From Acorus gramineus (lineage: Eukaryota; Streptophyta; Magnoliopsida; Acorales; Acoraceae): 64,000 nt of DNA. Made by a program: the position numbers and the translations under genes. Where the stretch lies: the NCBI GenBank assembly GCA_030737835.1, contig CM060847.1, positions 11,484,704 through 11,548,703 of the forward strand, in the 5' to 3' direction. The notes under the pieces were generated by a model that was given only the letters and a program-made list of their open reading frames with translations, made no database searches and was not told where the DNA came from. This document shows, piece after piece, positions 11,301 through 22,171 of this stretch; position 1 is the first letter of the stretch; every line of letters starts with the position of its first letter.

Positions 11301-13487
11301 CAGATGTGCACTAATTCACTGCAGCCCCGAATTTTGTGTATAAAATTGTCAACACAGTAAATATTACACCATCTTAATATGTACACTTATGTATGTAAAA
11401 AATTAACAATATATGCATTCAATTCATACGAGTACACCATTTTTTATTAAAAAAAAAATACATTTCATTAGTTAAATATTTGCTTACAAAAACAAATCTG
11501 GGTTGCAAGTGAGGTTGTAGACGATACTGAAAATATCATTCTCCTTGTTATATCCTTGTTAATTTATTAGTGTTGCTACATTTAGCCAAGAAATCCAGGC
11601 ACCATGCAGCAGCAGCCACTACACATAACATATAAACTATAAAGTGCATGTAGTTTAATATTGTATATATTATGATCCATAGACTGTGTATAAAACTGTG
11701 CATAGAAGGTCGAATCTACATAAACCAAATTATTTATATGCATTGTTTTATAAAGTGTGCACATATAGTAACACGTGCTTGTACCTGCATTGTGACTGCG
11801 TGTATCAATCATTTTATTATGTTTATTTATTAGTAGTTGATATTAAATGACTTGATCTGGACCTTGCAGATCCTAAGAAAAGAAGGATCATGTGGAAGAT
11901 TGCCATAGGTATTCGCTTAACTTTCCTCGTCTGTTTTTTTTTTAATGAACATTAGTTGAAAAAAATCAAGTATATATTTACACACTGACAACAAATCATA
12001 TGCATTGGATAAACCCAGTCCCAGGGGATTCAAGCCTCATCTGTTTTGATGATTTTCGCTACTATTTTTGTGCAATTTAAGTTTCGACAGTTTTCATTTT
12101 TTTTATATTTTCCAAGTTAATATATCAACGCCGTTTAAGCTTTATTTTTGTGCTACTATTTGTTTTATATACCCTCCAAAAAAATCAAAAAAAAAAACAC
12201 CGTTTAAAGCTGTTCATAACATCATTATATTGTACTGCGTTGCATTCTTCTGTTCCCTTAATTACGTGCCCTTTGAATGAAGCATCAATTAGTCCGAACA
12301 TCCCAAATGATTATATGATCACTATGTCTGATTATTGTTCCCTTCATACTTTACTTGCAGGAATTGCTGTTTTTGTTGTTCTATTAGTAGCAGCGTTTCT
12401 GAGAAGACGCAAATGGAAAAACTCATCAGTCTACAATATTTGTTCCATAAAGCTAAGAAAAGATGATAGTATTGACGTGGAAAAATTTATCAAGGATTAT
12501 CATTCGATGGTTTTGACTAAATTCACATACACTGATATTAAAAGAATGACAAATGGCTTCGAAGAGAAATTAGGCCAAGGTGGCTTTGGTATTGTATACA
12601 AAGGAAAACTGCCAAATGGTGAAATTATCGCAGCAAAGATCTTGGAGAATTTAGAGGACAATGGTCAGGATTTCATCAATGAAGTTGCAACGATTGGAAG
12701 GATGCACCACTTCAATATTATAAGGCTTATCGGCTACTGTTGTCAAGGCTCGAGGCGAGCTCTATTATACGAATACATGCCCAATGGATCACTTGCAGAT
12801 TTGATCTTCAATGAAGAGTTGCGACCTCGTCTAAGGCGACAGAAATTGCTCGAGATCGCAATCGGCATCGCGAATGGCATTCAATATATGCACAATGGGT
12901 GTGACACGCGAATCTTGCACCTGGATATCAAACCCCATAATGTCTTGCTAGACTTTGATTATCATCCGAAGATATCTGATTTCGGACTAGCAAAATTGTA
13001 CTCTCGAAAGAATAGTGTCGTCTCTTTGACGGGCGCTCGAGGAACGGTAGGATACATAGCTCCAGAAGTTTTTATGAGGGTTGGTGGTGTTTCACATAAA
13101 TCTGATGTCTACAGTTATGGGATGTTACTATTGGATATGATTGTAGGAAGGGAGAATGTTGGATCGGAAAATGATCGGTCAAGTGCGTTGTACTTCCCAA
13201 ATTGGATTTATTCCCAACTCGATCAGTGGAGAGAGATGGGGCTTGATAGCTCAGTAGTGGAAGAGGTAAAGTTGCAAATTGCGAGGAAGATGGTGCTAGT
13301 TGGCTTGTGGTGCGTACAGATAAATCCCTCTGATCGGCCTTCGATAAGTAGAGTGTTGGAGATGCTAGAGGGAAGTCACGAAAGCATTGACATTCCCCCA
13401 AAGCCTTTCTATGCTTCATCTCCTGGACTACAATTATTGGAGGCGCAAACTTCATCTACCTTATCTCTTACATGTGAGAGCATTTGA
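8363..13487 (+). CDS. LRK10-like receptor-like kinase, intact, 3 exons, 649 aa
   Basis: Exons by my reading are 8363-9146, 11870-11908 and 12361-13487, all GT-AG, with both introns in phase 1; total 1950 nt. Residues 1-29 are a signal peptide. About 35-110 is a GUB_WAK_bind-type Cys domain (YPFW, then CGYPGLGLSC), and about 170-255 a WAK-associated C-terminal domain ending in a Cys-rich knot. The membrane span is about 272-290, followed by RRRK. The kinase is about 329-620, with GQGGFG at 346-351, Lys367, HLD at 461-463 (non-RD), DFG at 481-483 and an APE motif. The family acts at the plasma membrane and is tied to defence and wall sensing; the ligand here is unknown. Intron 1 (2.7 kb) holds repeats. 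A 19-C run lies just before the start. Product class is sure; exact subfamily is not. Confidence 0.93.
9147..11869 (+). other. Intron 1 of the 8363 LRK10L gene, repeat-rich
   Basis: This 2.7 kb intron starts with a (TC)n then C run at 9163-9190. A Tourist-like 5' end (GGGCTGGTTTGATAGG) begins at 9703 directly after a TAA; its other end is not clear. The segment 11490-11560 ('gggttgcaagtgaggttg') resembles 17100-17160 and 20575-20610, so part of the intron shares old repeat sequence with the other upstream regions. No coding sequence is evident. Confidence 0.5.
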
Positions 13488-14130
13488 CATGTAAAGCCAA
13501 TAATTTTTCTGAGTGAAAATTTGGATGTAGCCATGTTTTCCGAATAAAATTAAACTTTTTAATGCAATGATTTATTAACTATCATATTTTTGTTATTGTT
13601 TTTCCTTTTTTTGATTGACATCCTATGAATTTGGAGAAAAATCAATATAACTTCTTGTAAACTCGTTGAATTGATGAAAAGTTTTTGTAAAATCTTGAAA
13701 ATATCCATAACTCTCTATGATTTGCATTGGTTAATTGATTTGGTCCCTAGATTAACTTCCAATTGGTTTTTGAGTTAACTCACGTGAAATTATATTAAAA
13801 TAAGCCCCTATAAAATTGATTCAACCAAAATTAATCCTCTTAATAACAAAAAGAGTGTCCGATGTTACACTCAATCTTTTTTACCGTCACAAATACAATA
13901 TTATATACCTCATTAGTCTCATATACTCATCATAACAAGGTATTTACTTGGACATTTTTTCTTTCAATGACATCATTCAATTTATTGAAATATATATTTT
14001 ATTTAAAATACACACCTCATTAAATGATGTATATATGATTTAAAAATAAAAATAAAAACATGTAAGGAATGCATTTAAGTATGTAAAAATGACTATGTGT
14101 AATATTTTCCTAACAAAAATGCCCTTGATT
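13488..14130 (+). other. 3' flank and intergenic, no gene seen
   Basis: AT-rich sequence after the stop codon of the LRK10L gene. Candidate polyadenylation words (aataaa near 13543) are consistent with its 3' UTR. I see no other feature. Confidence 0.4.
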
Positions 14131-14920
14131 CTATGAAATCCCACATTCCCTATTTCCTCTTCGTGACCAACCTTCTTCAGCTCCAACTGGAACTGGAAGC
14201 CGATGCGCGCTCTCCGTGCTCGTCTGCAGGGAGACTCGCGATGGCGCGGTCCAGACCATGCCGTACATCCCCGCGTGGCGCGTGCTGCAAGGGTCCGCGC
14301 GCGGACGTCGAGGAGACACTCTTCGTCCGGTGCCACTCTCTACTGCACCAGCGGCGATGGTGGCGACAAGCCGCTGAAGCTGGAGCCCGCAATCGTTTCT
14401 TGGTGTCTGTGCTCGCGACGACCTAAGTGCGCTCGTCAAAGAATCAATGGAGAGGAACTTTGAAGAGGTCCGGATCAAGCAGTGTGTGTGCTTCAGACTC
14501 TCCGACAAGGCAAAAGGAGGAGAGCTCGCGACTGAAATTGGGCATTCAAATAATGAAAGACGTCGGGGTCGGGATCTACGGCCACGCATAGGTGAAGCCC
14601 AACAAACACTACTCTTCCTCTCCGTCTTATTCGACCTCTTCTCTTTTTCCAACATAACCACAAACAGTTGCGCTGCGAGTTTGATCTTCGCGGCGAATAC
14701 AGGCCACTAAAAAGTAACGTCGATCGTTGGTCCATTCAGATGATGCCGATGCACTTGGAGAAAGTTGGCGACGGGTCCCAAAGTTCTGGGGAAAGAGTGG
14801 AGAGGAAGGATGGTGGATCGGCATGGAGAGGCGGGAGGAGCGTGGGCGTGGGAGGCGAGGAATGGTGGGGATTCGAGAATAGTCATAAACCCAATTTTAT
14901 GCCGGATAGAAGTCTCCAAA
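14130..14920. other. GC-rich unrecognised segment
   Basis: This block is clearly richer in GC than its flanks and has overlapping open frames on both strands (the longest 14131-14661 on -, 14668-15060 on +). None shows a domain I recognise. Frames open on both strands at once are expected from composition alone. It may be a captured gene fragment (for instance a Pack-type or Helitron passenger) or a dead gene end. I make no functional claim. Confidence 0.35.
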
Positions 14921-14949
14921 CCCCAAATAAATTATTCAATACCCATCTT

Positions 14950-16090
14950 AAGCCGAGCCGAGCTTTGACCTGCTCAGGCTCGGCTCGTTTAGCAGCAGGC
15001 TCGGCTCTACTCGGGACCAAGCTTCATTTCGTGTTAAAGCTTGACTCATTGGGCTCGTGAAAAACTCGGTTGAAGCTCGGCTCGGCTCGTTTGTTAAACA
15101 AGCCAAGCCGAATAGGCCTGTCAACGGGTCGGGTCCATACCCGGACCCGACCCGACCCGGACCCGATTACACGTGTAATATACCCGACCCGATTCGGACC
15201 CAACCCGAGTTGGACCCGACCCGGCGGACCCGAACAAACAAACGGGTCGGGTCCGGGTCTACCCCGCCCCGACCCGTTGGACCCGTTGGACCCGACTTTT
15301 TTTTTTAATATATGTTCATATATTATAAGACCATTAGTATTAGTTGATACATAATTTTATTTCTTACTTAACTTATTTTTGTATCTACAAGTTCATAAAT
15401 CATAATCATAACAAGCCTATAAATCGGTTTGTTTTGGACAATTAACTTATTAGCATTTGAATTTGTATGATTAATTAGTTTGTTGCATGATTTATGTTTA
15501 TTATTTAGCTTAATATGTTAATGTTTATTGTTTTGAATGTTGTTTAGGTTAATATTGTTTTGAATGTTGTTTAGGTTAGTTATGTTTATTATTTAGGTTA
15601 ATATGTTTTTTACGTTAGTGATTATTGTTTTGAATGTTGTTTAATAATTCATTTACTTCTTTTGAATTGTATAAAATTATATTCAAACATAGTCTCATTA
15701 ACAATAATGTTTTATTACAAAAAATTTCAAATAGAATGATAAGACAAACAAATACATGAGCTCTTCTCTTTTTTTTTTTTTTTTTTTTTACCCAACCATC
15801 CGGGTCGGGTCGGACCCGACCCGGGTCCGACGGGTCCGGGTCCGGGTCCACATTTCTCCGGACCCGTCGGGTCCTGGGTTGGACCCGGACCCGCCGGGTC
15901 CTGTCACGGGTCGGGTCCGGGTCCACCCCGACCCGATCCGGACCCGACCCGTTGACAGGCCTACCTGATACATGTGAAAGTAACATAAGTTCGGGCTCGG
16001 GCTCGGCTCGTGCTCGGCTCGTTAACCTTTTTTTTAGTTAAGTAAACGAGCTTGTCTAGGCTTGGGCTCAGCTCGTTTACCAGCCCTACT
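14950..16090. mobile_element. Outer element made of 'gctcggctcg' repeats, with a nested insertion
   Basis: Both ends consist of short GC-rich words in opposite sense: 'aagccgagccgagc' near 14950 and 15085-15110, and 'gctcggctcgtgctcggctcg' split over 15990-16025 plus 'gctcgtttaccagccctac' at 16070-16088. This resembles plant hAT-type non-autonomous elements whose ends carry repeated CTCG words. The element at 15113-15963 sits inside it. The outer left terminus and TSD are not clear. Confidence 0.5.
15113..15963. mobile_element. hAT-type inverted-repeat element, 851 bp (family H2)
   Basis: The ends are perfect inverted repeats: TAGGCCTGTCAACGGGTCGG at the left and its reverse complement at the right, followed inward by arrays of 'gacccg'. 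The interior is AT-rich and matches the element at 48573-49347 in the opposite orientation. I see no matching 8-bp flanks here, so the insertion site may have been altered. The Pro/Asp/Arg-rich frames on both strands (15057-15354, 15615-15986) come from the repeat ends and are not genes. Confidence 0.75.
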
Positions 16091-16550
16091 TAAGCCCCCG
16101 TTTTAATATAAAATAAGACTTATTCTTGAGTATATATTTATTCTGATATAAGTGAGTATAAATAAGGATAAAATGATTTTTGTGTTTGGTTGTGTTTTGA
16201 ATTATTCTCGTTATAAAATGTAAATAATAATTTTTTTGTTATTTGGGTAAAATGTGAATAAAGTATGGATAAGCATCTTTTTAAAAAAATAATGATAGTT
16301 GATTTGACATGTGATTTATTAGAGGTGATGATAGTTGATTTGACAGTGAGCCCACATATTCCTTGGATAGAATAATCTGAAATAACTTTAATTCCAGTGG
16401 TTGATTGAAATCCATATACCACTTTATACTAGTTTATTCCAACATAGTTTATCCTTGGGTATTCTATGTATCCAAATAATTAAAAATAGATGATCTGTTT
16501 TATTCTCACTTATTCATTGGATTATTCCATATCCAAACGGTTAGGAAATA
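16090..16550. repeat. MITE-like element (family M1)
   Basis: Begins 'cccccgttttaatat' near 16096 and ends 'ccatatccaaacgg' near 16540. It shares the family interior ('gttgatttgaca' twice, 'ggataaaatga'). No TSD was fixed. Confidence 0.6.
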
Positions 16551-16649
16551 TTGAGTTCAATCAATGTGCTATTCATCAGTTCACACGAGTTTCACATGTT
16601 TTCGCATGTCATTTCTTGATTGTGAAATAACATGTATTGATAGAATCCA

Positions 16650-17400
16650 GTATTGATTAGATCTCCATCTGCCTTTAACCTTATCTCAAAGAAAATTTAA
16701 TTTTATATCCAACTCAAAATAGGAATAAGATATTTCATATACATTAATATACATATTGTTTTTGCTTATACAAATATGTGTAGGTCCTTCATTTTAAGGG
16801 GTCCGATCTATAGCAACTAAACTTGGCCATCCTTGCTTAGAGGGTAAAGATCTTTCACTTTCTCAGTGATTGATGTCAAGTTGAAGGCCATTCACTCATT
16901 TGATACACTCAATACATTTTGCAGTCTCTTATATTTACATATGGTGTATAATATAATGTGATACCACACAATGTATGACTTCTATCATAGTGCATGAACA
17001 ACTATTTTTTTTTAATTTTTTTTCAAACAAATAATATACTAATGTATTTCAACGTATACTTTATTTATGTACTTCAATAGACAAGTATATATTTTTAAAA
17101 ACCAGTGTAGATTGCAAATGAGACTGCACATGGAGCTGGATATTATTTTTCTATACACAATCCTTGCATACATTTCCAATTATAATTTTTTCCTATTTAA
17201 ATATATAACTTTTTAAAATTAATTATATGAATTTTTATTTTTATAGTACAAGAATATATTCACTTTAGTTGAATAAGTACTTCATCTTCATGGTAGTAAT
17301 TGAGAAAATGTAGCGCTGCATCCATCTGTAAATTCTTTTTTTCATTTAAAAAAAAATTACAGCACACATATTTGTCTTTAATATTTGTTGAATGAGGGAT
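16650..17400. repeat. Diverged duplicate of 19560-20400
   Basis: Collinear matching words in the same order link this stretch to 19560-20400: 'tctcaaagaaaattta', 'aatatgtgtrggtccttcat', 'gggtccgat.tatagc', the 'ttgcatacattcc' run and 'tttgtctt.aatatttgttg'. They are old copies of one segment. This copy leads directly into the kinase pseudogene at 17378, while the other leads towards the live gene at 22172. It may have been LRK10L-upstream or intron sequence. Confidence 0.55.
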
Positions 17401-18530
17401 TTCTCATAAATCAGATGAATATGGTGTTAGAATTTTTGTGCATAACAAACAAATATTAGGTTAAACGCAAATTCTTATAATTATCACATCAAAAATATAA
17501 ACATCAATTATATATTAAGTCATGCATACTCTAAGATATGTATAGTAAAAGCATGAAATAAAAGAGTTAGACATTAGAAAAATGTATAAAAAAATGTGGA
17601 AGCGAGTGAAGACACTCTGTCCTCGGTGAATAAGGCCCCCTCATGCAGATGGTTGAATGTCTCTTACCACTGAGAGAGACGACCATAATGGGTTTTGTTC
17701 TTCTGGGGTGCGAGCTACGGAAGAACTACGGTGAACAGACTGCGATCCTTTCAGACGTTCGAATCAAAGAGAATAACTAAAAATTGATGATAGAAAAGTG
17801 TACTGACGCAACCCTTTCACTCTTTGAAAATGTACTTATGCATGGAATGGGTGCTTCATTTTTATCTCTTTTTTCATTCTCTTCGTGAGAACAAGAACTT
17901 GTGCTTAAATAGAAAAAGCACGGATGAAACGTTCACACATTGAAATCACACAATAATGCAAAAAACGTTTCTGTGGTAATTGACTCATTTGAAACTCGTG
18001 CATTCATTAGTAATTCATGCATTTAATTACGTGCATGCATATACAATAAACCCTAGAAACGAATGCAATTAGAGAGTCGATAACAACTCATTATGGAACA
18101 TTGAATTACGTATTTTGGTCAAAATACCAACATATAACTATGAGATGTTGTTGCTAGACATGGTTGTGGGAAGGAAGAGTGGTGAATTTGAAAATGATCG
18201 CTCAAAGTGTGTTGCACTTTCCGAATTGGATTTACATTCAACTTGATCGGTGGAAGGAGATGAAGATTGATGTATCGGTCATGGAAGAGAGGACAAGTTG
18301 CACATTGCGAGGAATTAAGATGGTGTTAGTTGGCTTGTGACGCATATAAACCCCTGTGATCGGCTTTTGGTAAGTAGAGTGTTGGAGATGCTGGAGGGAA
18401 GTCGTGAAAGCATTCAGATTAATTCCTCCAAAGCCTTTCTTTCCTTCATCTCCTAGACAATAAGGGGAGGTACACACTTCATCTGCAGATAACACAGATA
18501 CAATATCTCTTACATGTGAGAGCATGTGAC
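17378..18530 (+). pseudogene. LRK10L kinase C-lobe pseudogene, split by an LTR
   Basis: Two kinase-derived pieces are present. At 17385-17420, 'cataaatcagatg' matches the conserved HKSD codons of the other kinases, and 18133-18530 carries on from the next codons ('tatgagatgttgttgctagacatgg') to the C-terminal tail and stop region. Between them lies the LTR-like insert 17422-18132. The second piece has frameshifts and a TGA in place of the Trp codon in the 'LWC' motif (18339). Upstream kinase sequence (Gly loop to DFG) is missing. It has the same ancestry as the 24137-25254 exon. Confidence 0.8.
17422..18132 (-). mobile_element. Solo-LTR-like insertion inside a kinase pseudogene
   Basis: On the - strand the element begins TGTTGGTATTTTGACC at 18132 and ends with ...TAACACCA at 17422, the TG...CA ends of an LTR. 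It interrupts kinase coding sequence between the codons for HKSD and YGM. A TATA-like 'ctatttaagc' lies near 17910 on the - strand, compatible with an LTR promoter. No internal retroelement domains are present, so it is best read as a solo LTR. I could not see an exact 5-bp TSD ('gaata' versus 'tataa'). Confidence 0.6.
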
Positions 18531-18604
18531 ATGTAGACCGAATAATTGTTAGTGAGAAAAAATTGCATGTAGTTGTGTTTTTGAAAGCATAATATATCTT
18601 TTAC

Positions 18605-19055
18605 CCCCGTTTGAATACAAAATAGGTCACAGAATAACTTGGAATAAAGTAGAATAAGTAATTTTTTGTGTTTAGATGCAGTGAATACCCTGGGATAACC
18701 TATGCCAGAATAAACTGGTTTAAAGTGATATATAGGTTTCAGACAACCCTTGGAATTAAAGTTATTACAGATTATTCCACCCAAAAAATACGTAGACTAA
18801 CTGTCAAATCAACTGTCATTACCTCTTATAAATCACATGTCAAATCAACTACCATCATTTTTCATCTTTTATAAATCTTTATCCATACTTTATTAACAAT
18901 TTATTCAAACAACAAAAATTTTATTATTTTTTTTTTCAACGAGAATAATTCAAAATTTAACCAAACACAAAATCATTTATTTCATTGTTATGTCTATTTA
19001 TGCTGGTATAACTATATATCCTGAAATAAATTATATCATGTATCCAAACATGAGC
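18605..19055. repeat. MITE-like element (family M1)
   Basis: Starts 'acccccgtttgaatac' near 18604 and ends 'gtatccaaacatgagc' near 19040; the two ends are imperfect inverted repeats. The interior matches the M1 family in the reverse direction ('tgtcaaatcaac'). Confidence 0.6.
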
Positions 19056-19559
19056 TTAATGGTATAATAACTATAAATTTGTGTTTAAACGAAGAAGAAA
19101 TATCGATCTCTATGTATTTATTATTATTATGCCCCAACTCGATATCTCTGACCCTGCTTTAAAAGGTGCCTGACGAGGTTTTTTAATTATGATGATGATG
19201 ATGATGAGTTTCAACATTAGTTTAAAAATTCTTAGATTGATGTAGATTAATTACTGTTCGTTTGAAAATATTTAAAAGGGATGATTTCGCTTTTAATTAA
19301 GAAGAAAGTTAAAAAGTGTTGTTAAACATATTTTTAAAAAATGACTTAATTAAAAAGTTACTTTCAATTTTGAGTGTAAAAAAATTAATTTTTTAAAAAT
19401 AAAAGAAATCCGTTTTCTTAAAATCAAATCTATTTAAATTATTTTATTCAATGTCTTATTTTTCATACGTTTTTTTTAAACGGGCCTTAAATACTTCGAG
19501 AAACTCCAAGGCCCGCAACTCAAAAAAGCACGTGCTTATTGAATACCCACCTTAACACT

Positions 19560-20400
19560 CTGGCCAATCTCAAAGAAAATTTATTTTTCTTACATCAAAC
19601 TCAATAGATTAGCCTCACGAGGAGAAGATTTAATCCAGTAAAAATATATTTACTAATAAAAAAACAATAGACTGGCATCAAAATAATGAAATATTAAGTT
19701 TTGTTCCATTACGTAACAATATTTAGTGTTTTTTTAATTATTATTATAAATATGTGTGGGTCCTTCATCTTATAATTTTATGTGGGGTCCGATTTATAGC
19801 CACTGAAACTTTGGCCGGTTTCGCTTAGAGGGGTAATGGCTTTCTTAGGTAGCGTTTGGTAACACGATTATAAAATTGATTTAAAATCGTTGGGTTTAAA
19901 ATTGATTCTGTAGGAAGCTGCATTCCTCTAGCTTTTTTAAATCGCAACTTTTGAATACTATTTACCTACAATCTGTTTATAGGAAATTGCGTTACAAAAT
20001 TGTTTGATTGCACGATTGCAGAACTAGCTTCCTCCAATCATAAAAGCTGCGTAATCACGCGACCAAACTCTACCTAAAGGGAGTGATGTCCAAATCAAGT
20101 TTACTGACTCAATTTATGTTTTTGAAAAGGATGTTCTTATACACGATCATTGCATACATTCCCGATTATAATTTTTTTTAAAATAAATATATAACTTTTA
20201 AAACTTATGAATGAATATTTATTTTATAGTGAAATAATTTATTTAGTGTATCTGAAAACATAATTTGTCAAAGAAATTGAGAAAGGGATTGCACGTAACA
20301 CTGCATCCGCAGTAAATTAAATTGCTTTTTTTTTTTCAAAAAATTACATCACAAAAATTTGTCTTCAATATTTAATATTTGTTGGAAAACATTAGACATA
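19560..20400. repeat. Diverged duplicate of 16650-17400
   Basis: The partner of the segment at 16650-17400 (see there). A 200-bp insert-like stretch (19850-20080) with inverted words ('cgtttggtaacacgattataa' split, and 'cgcgaccaaactctacc') interrupts the similarity, so a small inverted-repeat element probably entered this copy only. Confidence 0.5.
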
Positions 20401-21930
20401 GCCTAGCACGAAGATTCCACATTCTTTAATCATTTTCAAGTTGAATATTTCATGTGACAATTATATTTTTTTCAATCATTTAAAATAAAATATATGTCGC
20501 AATAAAATATCTGAATACACATAAAAAAAGAATAAAAAATTATATGTTTTTGTTTCAAAGAACCACGTCCAGGTGGGGTTGCAAATCAAGGCTTGTGACA
20601 TTCTTCTATTCGTTCGTATTCAATTTTCCTTTAATAAAGAATAGATATGGAACAGGAGTGAATAAGTTTAAAAGTTAATTTGTTTTAAAGGAATAAATAT
20701 GTATAGTTATATTAAGATATAAGTGAATAAACAGCTATTCATATTTTAGACCTTTTTAGAATTGTGTTATTCTATCCATCATATTTCATCGTTACAAAAA
20801 GACACATGTCATTTTATTGCCTTTTATAAATTAGAAAATTTACATATTAAATCATTATCAACAAACATAAAAACAAACAGCGAACGTCTTATTCTATACA
20901 GCCCTATTTGAATGGAAGAATAGTGGAGGAATAAAGAAAAATAGAGGAGACCCAAACCCACTAATAAAATCTCGTTCTAAATCTATCCCAAAACCGTGAC
21001 GGGTTTACTTTTCTATCTTAAACCCATTCCAATAGATACGTAAAAAGTTTAAACCCGTCCCATCACATTTAGATCGGGTTGGGTTGGGGTGAAAATGATA
21101 TTTAAAACATGTTTTCAAATAACATTTAATATAAGCTTATTCATTTTTTATTTATTTTAAAGTCGAACATAAAAGGCAACCTTTATGTGAAATTATTATA
21201 TTAAATGTTTTGGGTATTAATTGCTTCGGGATGAGTTTGGAACGTGTTTCATTAAGTAAATCTACTGTTCATCCTAAACTCGTCGATTTTATTTCACCCT
21301 TGAAACCCGCCTCAGAACCCAAATCTAACCCGATCTGACCCAACTGGGTCTGTTGGGACAGGTATCCAAGTAGGACGTTTCAACTGTCATCCCTAAACTA
21401 GTATATTGATATTTTAGGTTCCCTCTGAAATTGTGTTATTCAATACTATCTATTTCATTGATATAAAAACAAACTCACGTATTAAATCACTCACATCTAT
21501 CAAATCATGGGCTAAAAACAAAAAAACAAAAATTGAAAGTAAAAGTGATAGACATTTTATAACGTGATCGAAACGGTTACAAAAGGTCCAAATAAAATGA
21601 AGAAAAAAAAAAAAGAGGGAGAAGAATAGGAGGTTCCCAAGCAAGAGCTTCAGATACAAACTCACCTATCCATGCCAAATTAAATTTTCAATCTTTTATA
21701 ATTTCTTGTTCACATTTTATTTATTTATTTATCAAAAACATACTCATTATCAACTGAACAATAAAAAATTTAACTATATGTTTCAATAAAAATAAGTAAA
21801 AACACACTCAAATTAAAAAATATTTATTTATCATATATATTAAAATAATTATCTATCTCGAAATACTTTCACAATACAGACGAGGCCATCATGTATATTC
21901 CCAACAATACCCAGTGATAAAAAGTTTTGG
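20400..21930. other. Intergenic repeats upstream of the 22172 gene
   Basis: No gene is seen. The stretch 20905-21400 has 'gacgggttt', 'gatcgggttgggttgggg' and 'acccgatctgacccaac' words, a degenerate relative of the H2 hAT-type ends. 21450-21665 is AT-rich with no credible protein. A GGTC/GGGT tetramer run lies at 21932-21955. Confidence 0.4.
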
Positions 21931-21959
21931 GTGGGTGGGTCGGTCGGTCGGTCCTGTCA

Positions 21960-22171
21960 CTCTCTCTCGTTAGAATTTCCTTGACTCTACTTGTCCACAA
22001 GCGCGTTTAATTTCCACCGTGATCGGTACTTCAAGAAAAATAAAGGTCTCTTTCACCAAACAAAAATAGGAAAATAAAGGTGGCGGACGTCCCGTCGCGG
22101 TAGCGGTGTCGGTGTAAAAGCTTTCCTACTCTGTCTTCCTCTTTCGTTCTTATTTCGTCTCTTCGGCCCAA
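21960..22171 (+). promoter_or_regulatory. Conserved upstream block of 22172-type LRK10L exons
   Basis: A TTGACT (W-box core) at 21981 followed by CCACAAGCGCGTTTAATTTC at 21995-22014 recurs upstream of the broken exon at 29773 (TTGACT at 29693, then the block at 29709-29733) and its copy in B, and more weakly at 977-998 before the dead exon at 1093. Conservation over dead copies only shows common descent. The W-box core is a known WRKY-binding motif, but its use here is inferred. Confidence 0.4.

Noticed and set aside
14131-14661. 176-aa frame on the - strand in GC-rich DNA
   Set aside because: It has no recognisable motif or splice context, and frames on the + strand overlap it fully; composition explains it.
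15057-15986. Pro/Asp/Arg-rich open frames on both strands
   Set aside because: They are translations of the 'gacccg' arrays in the hAT-type inverted ends; the frames are mirror images and have no family match.
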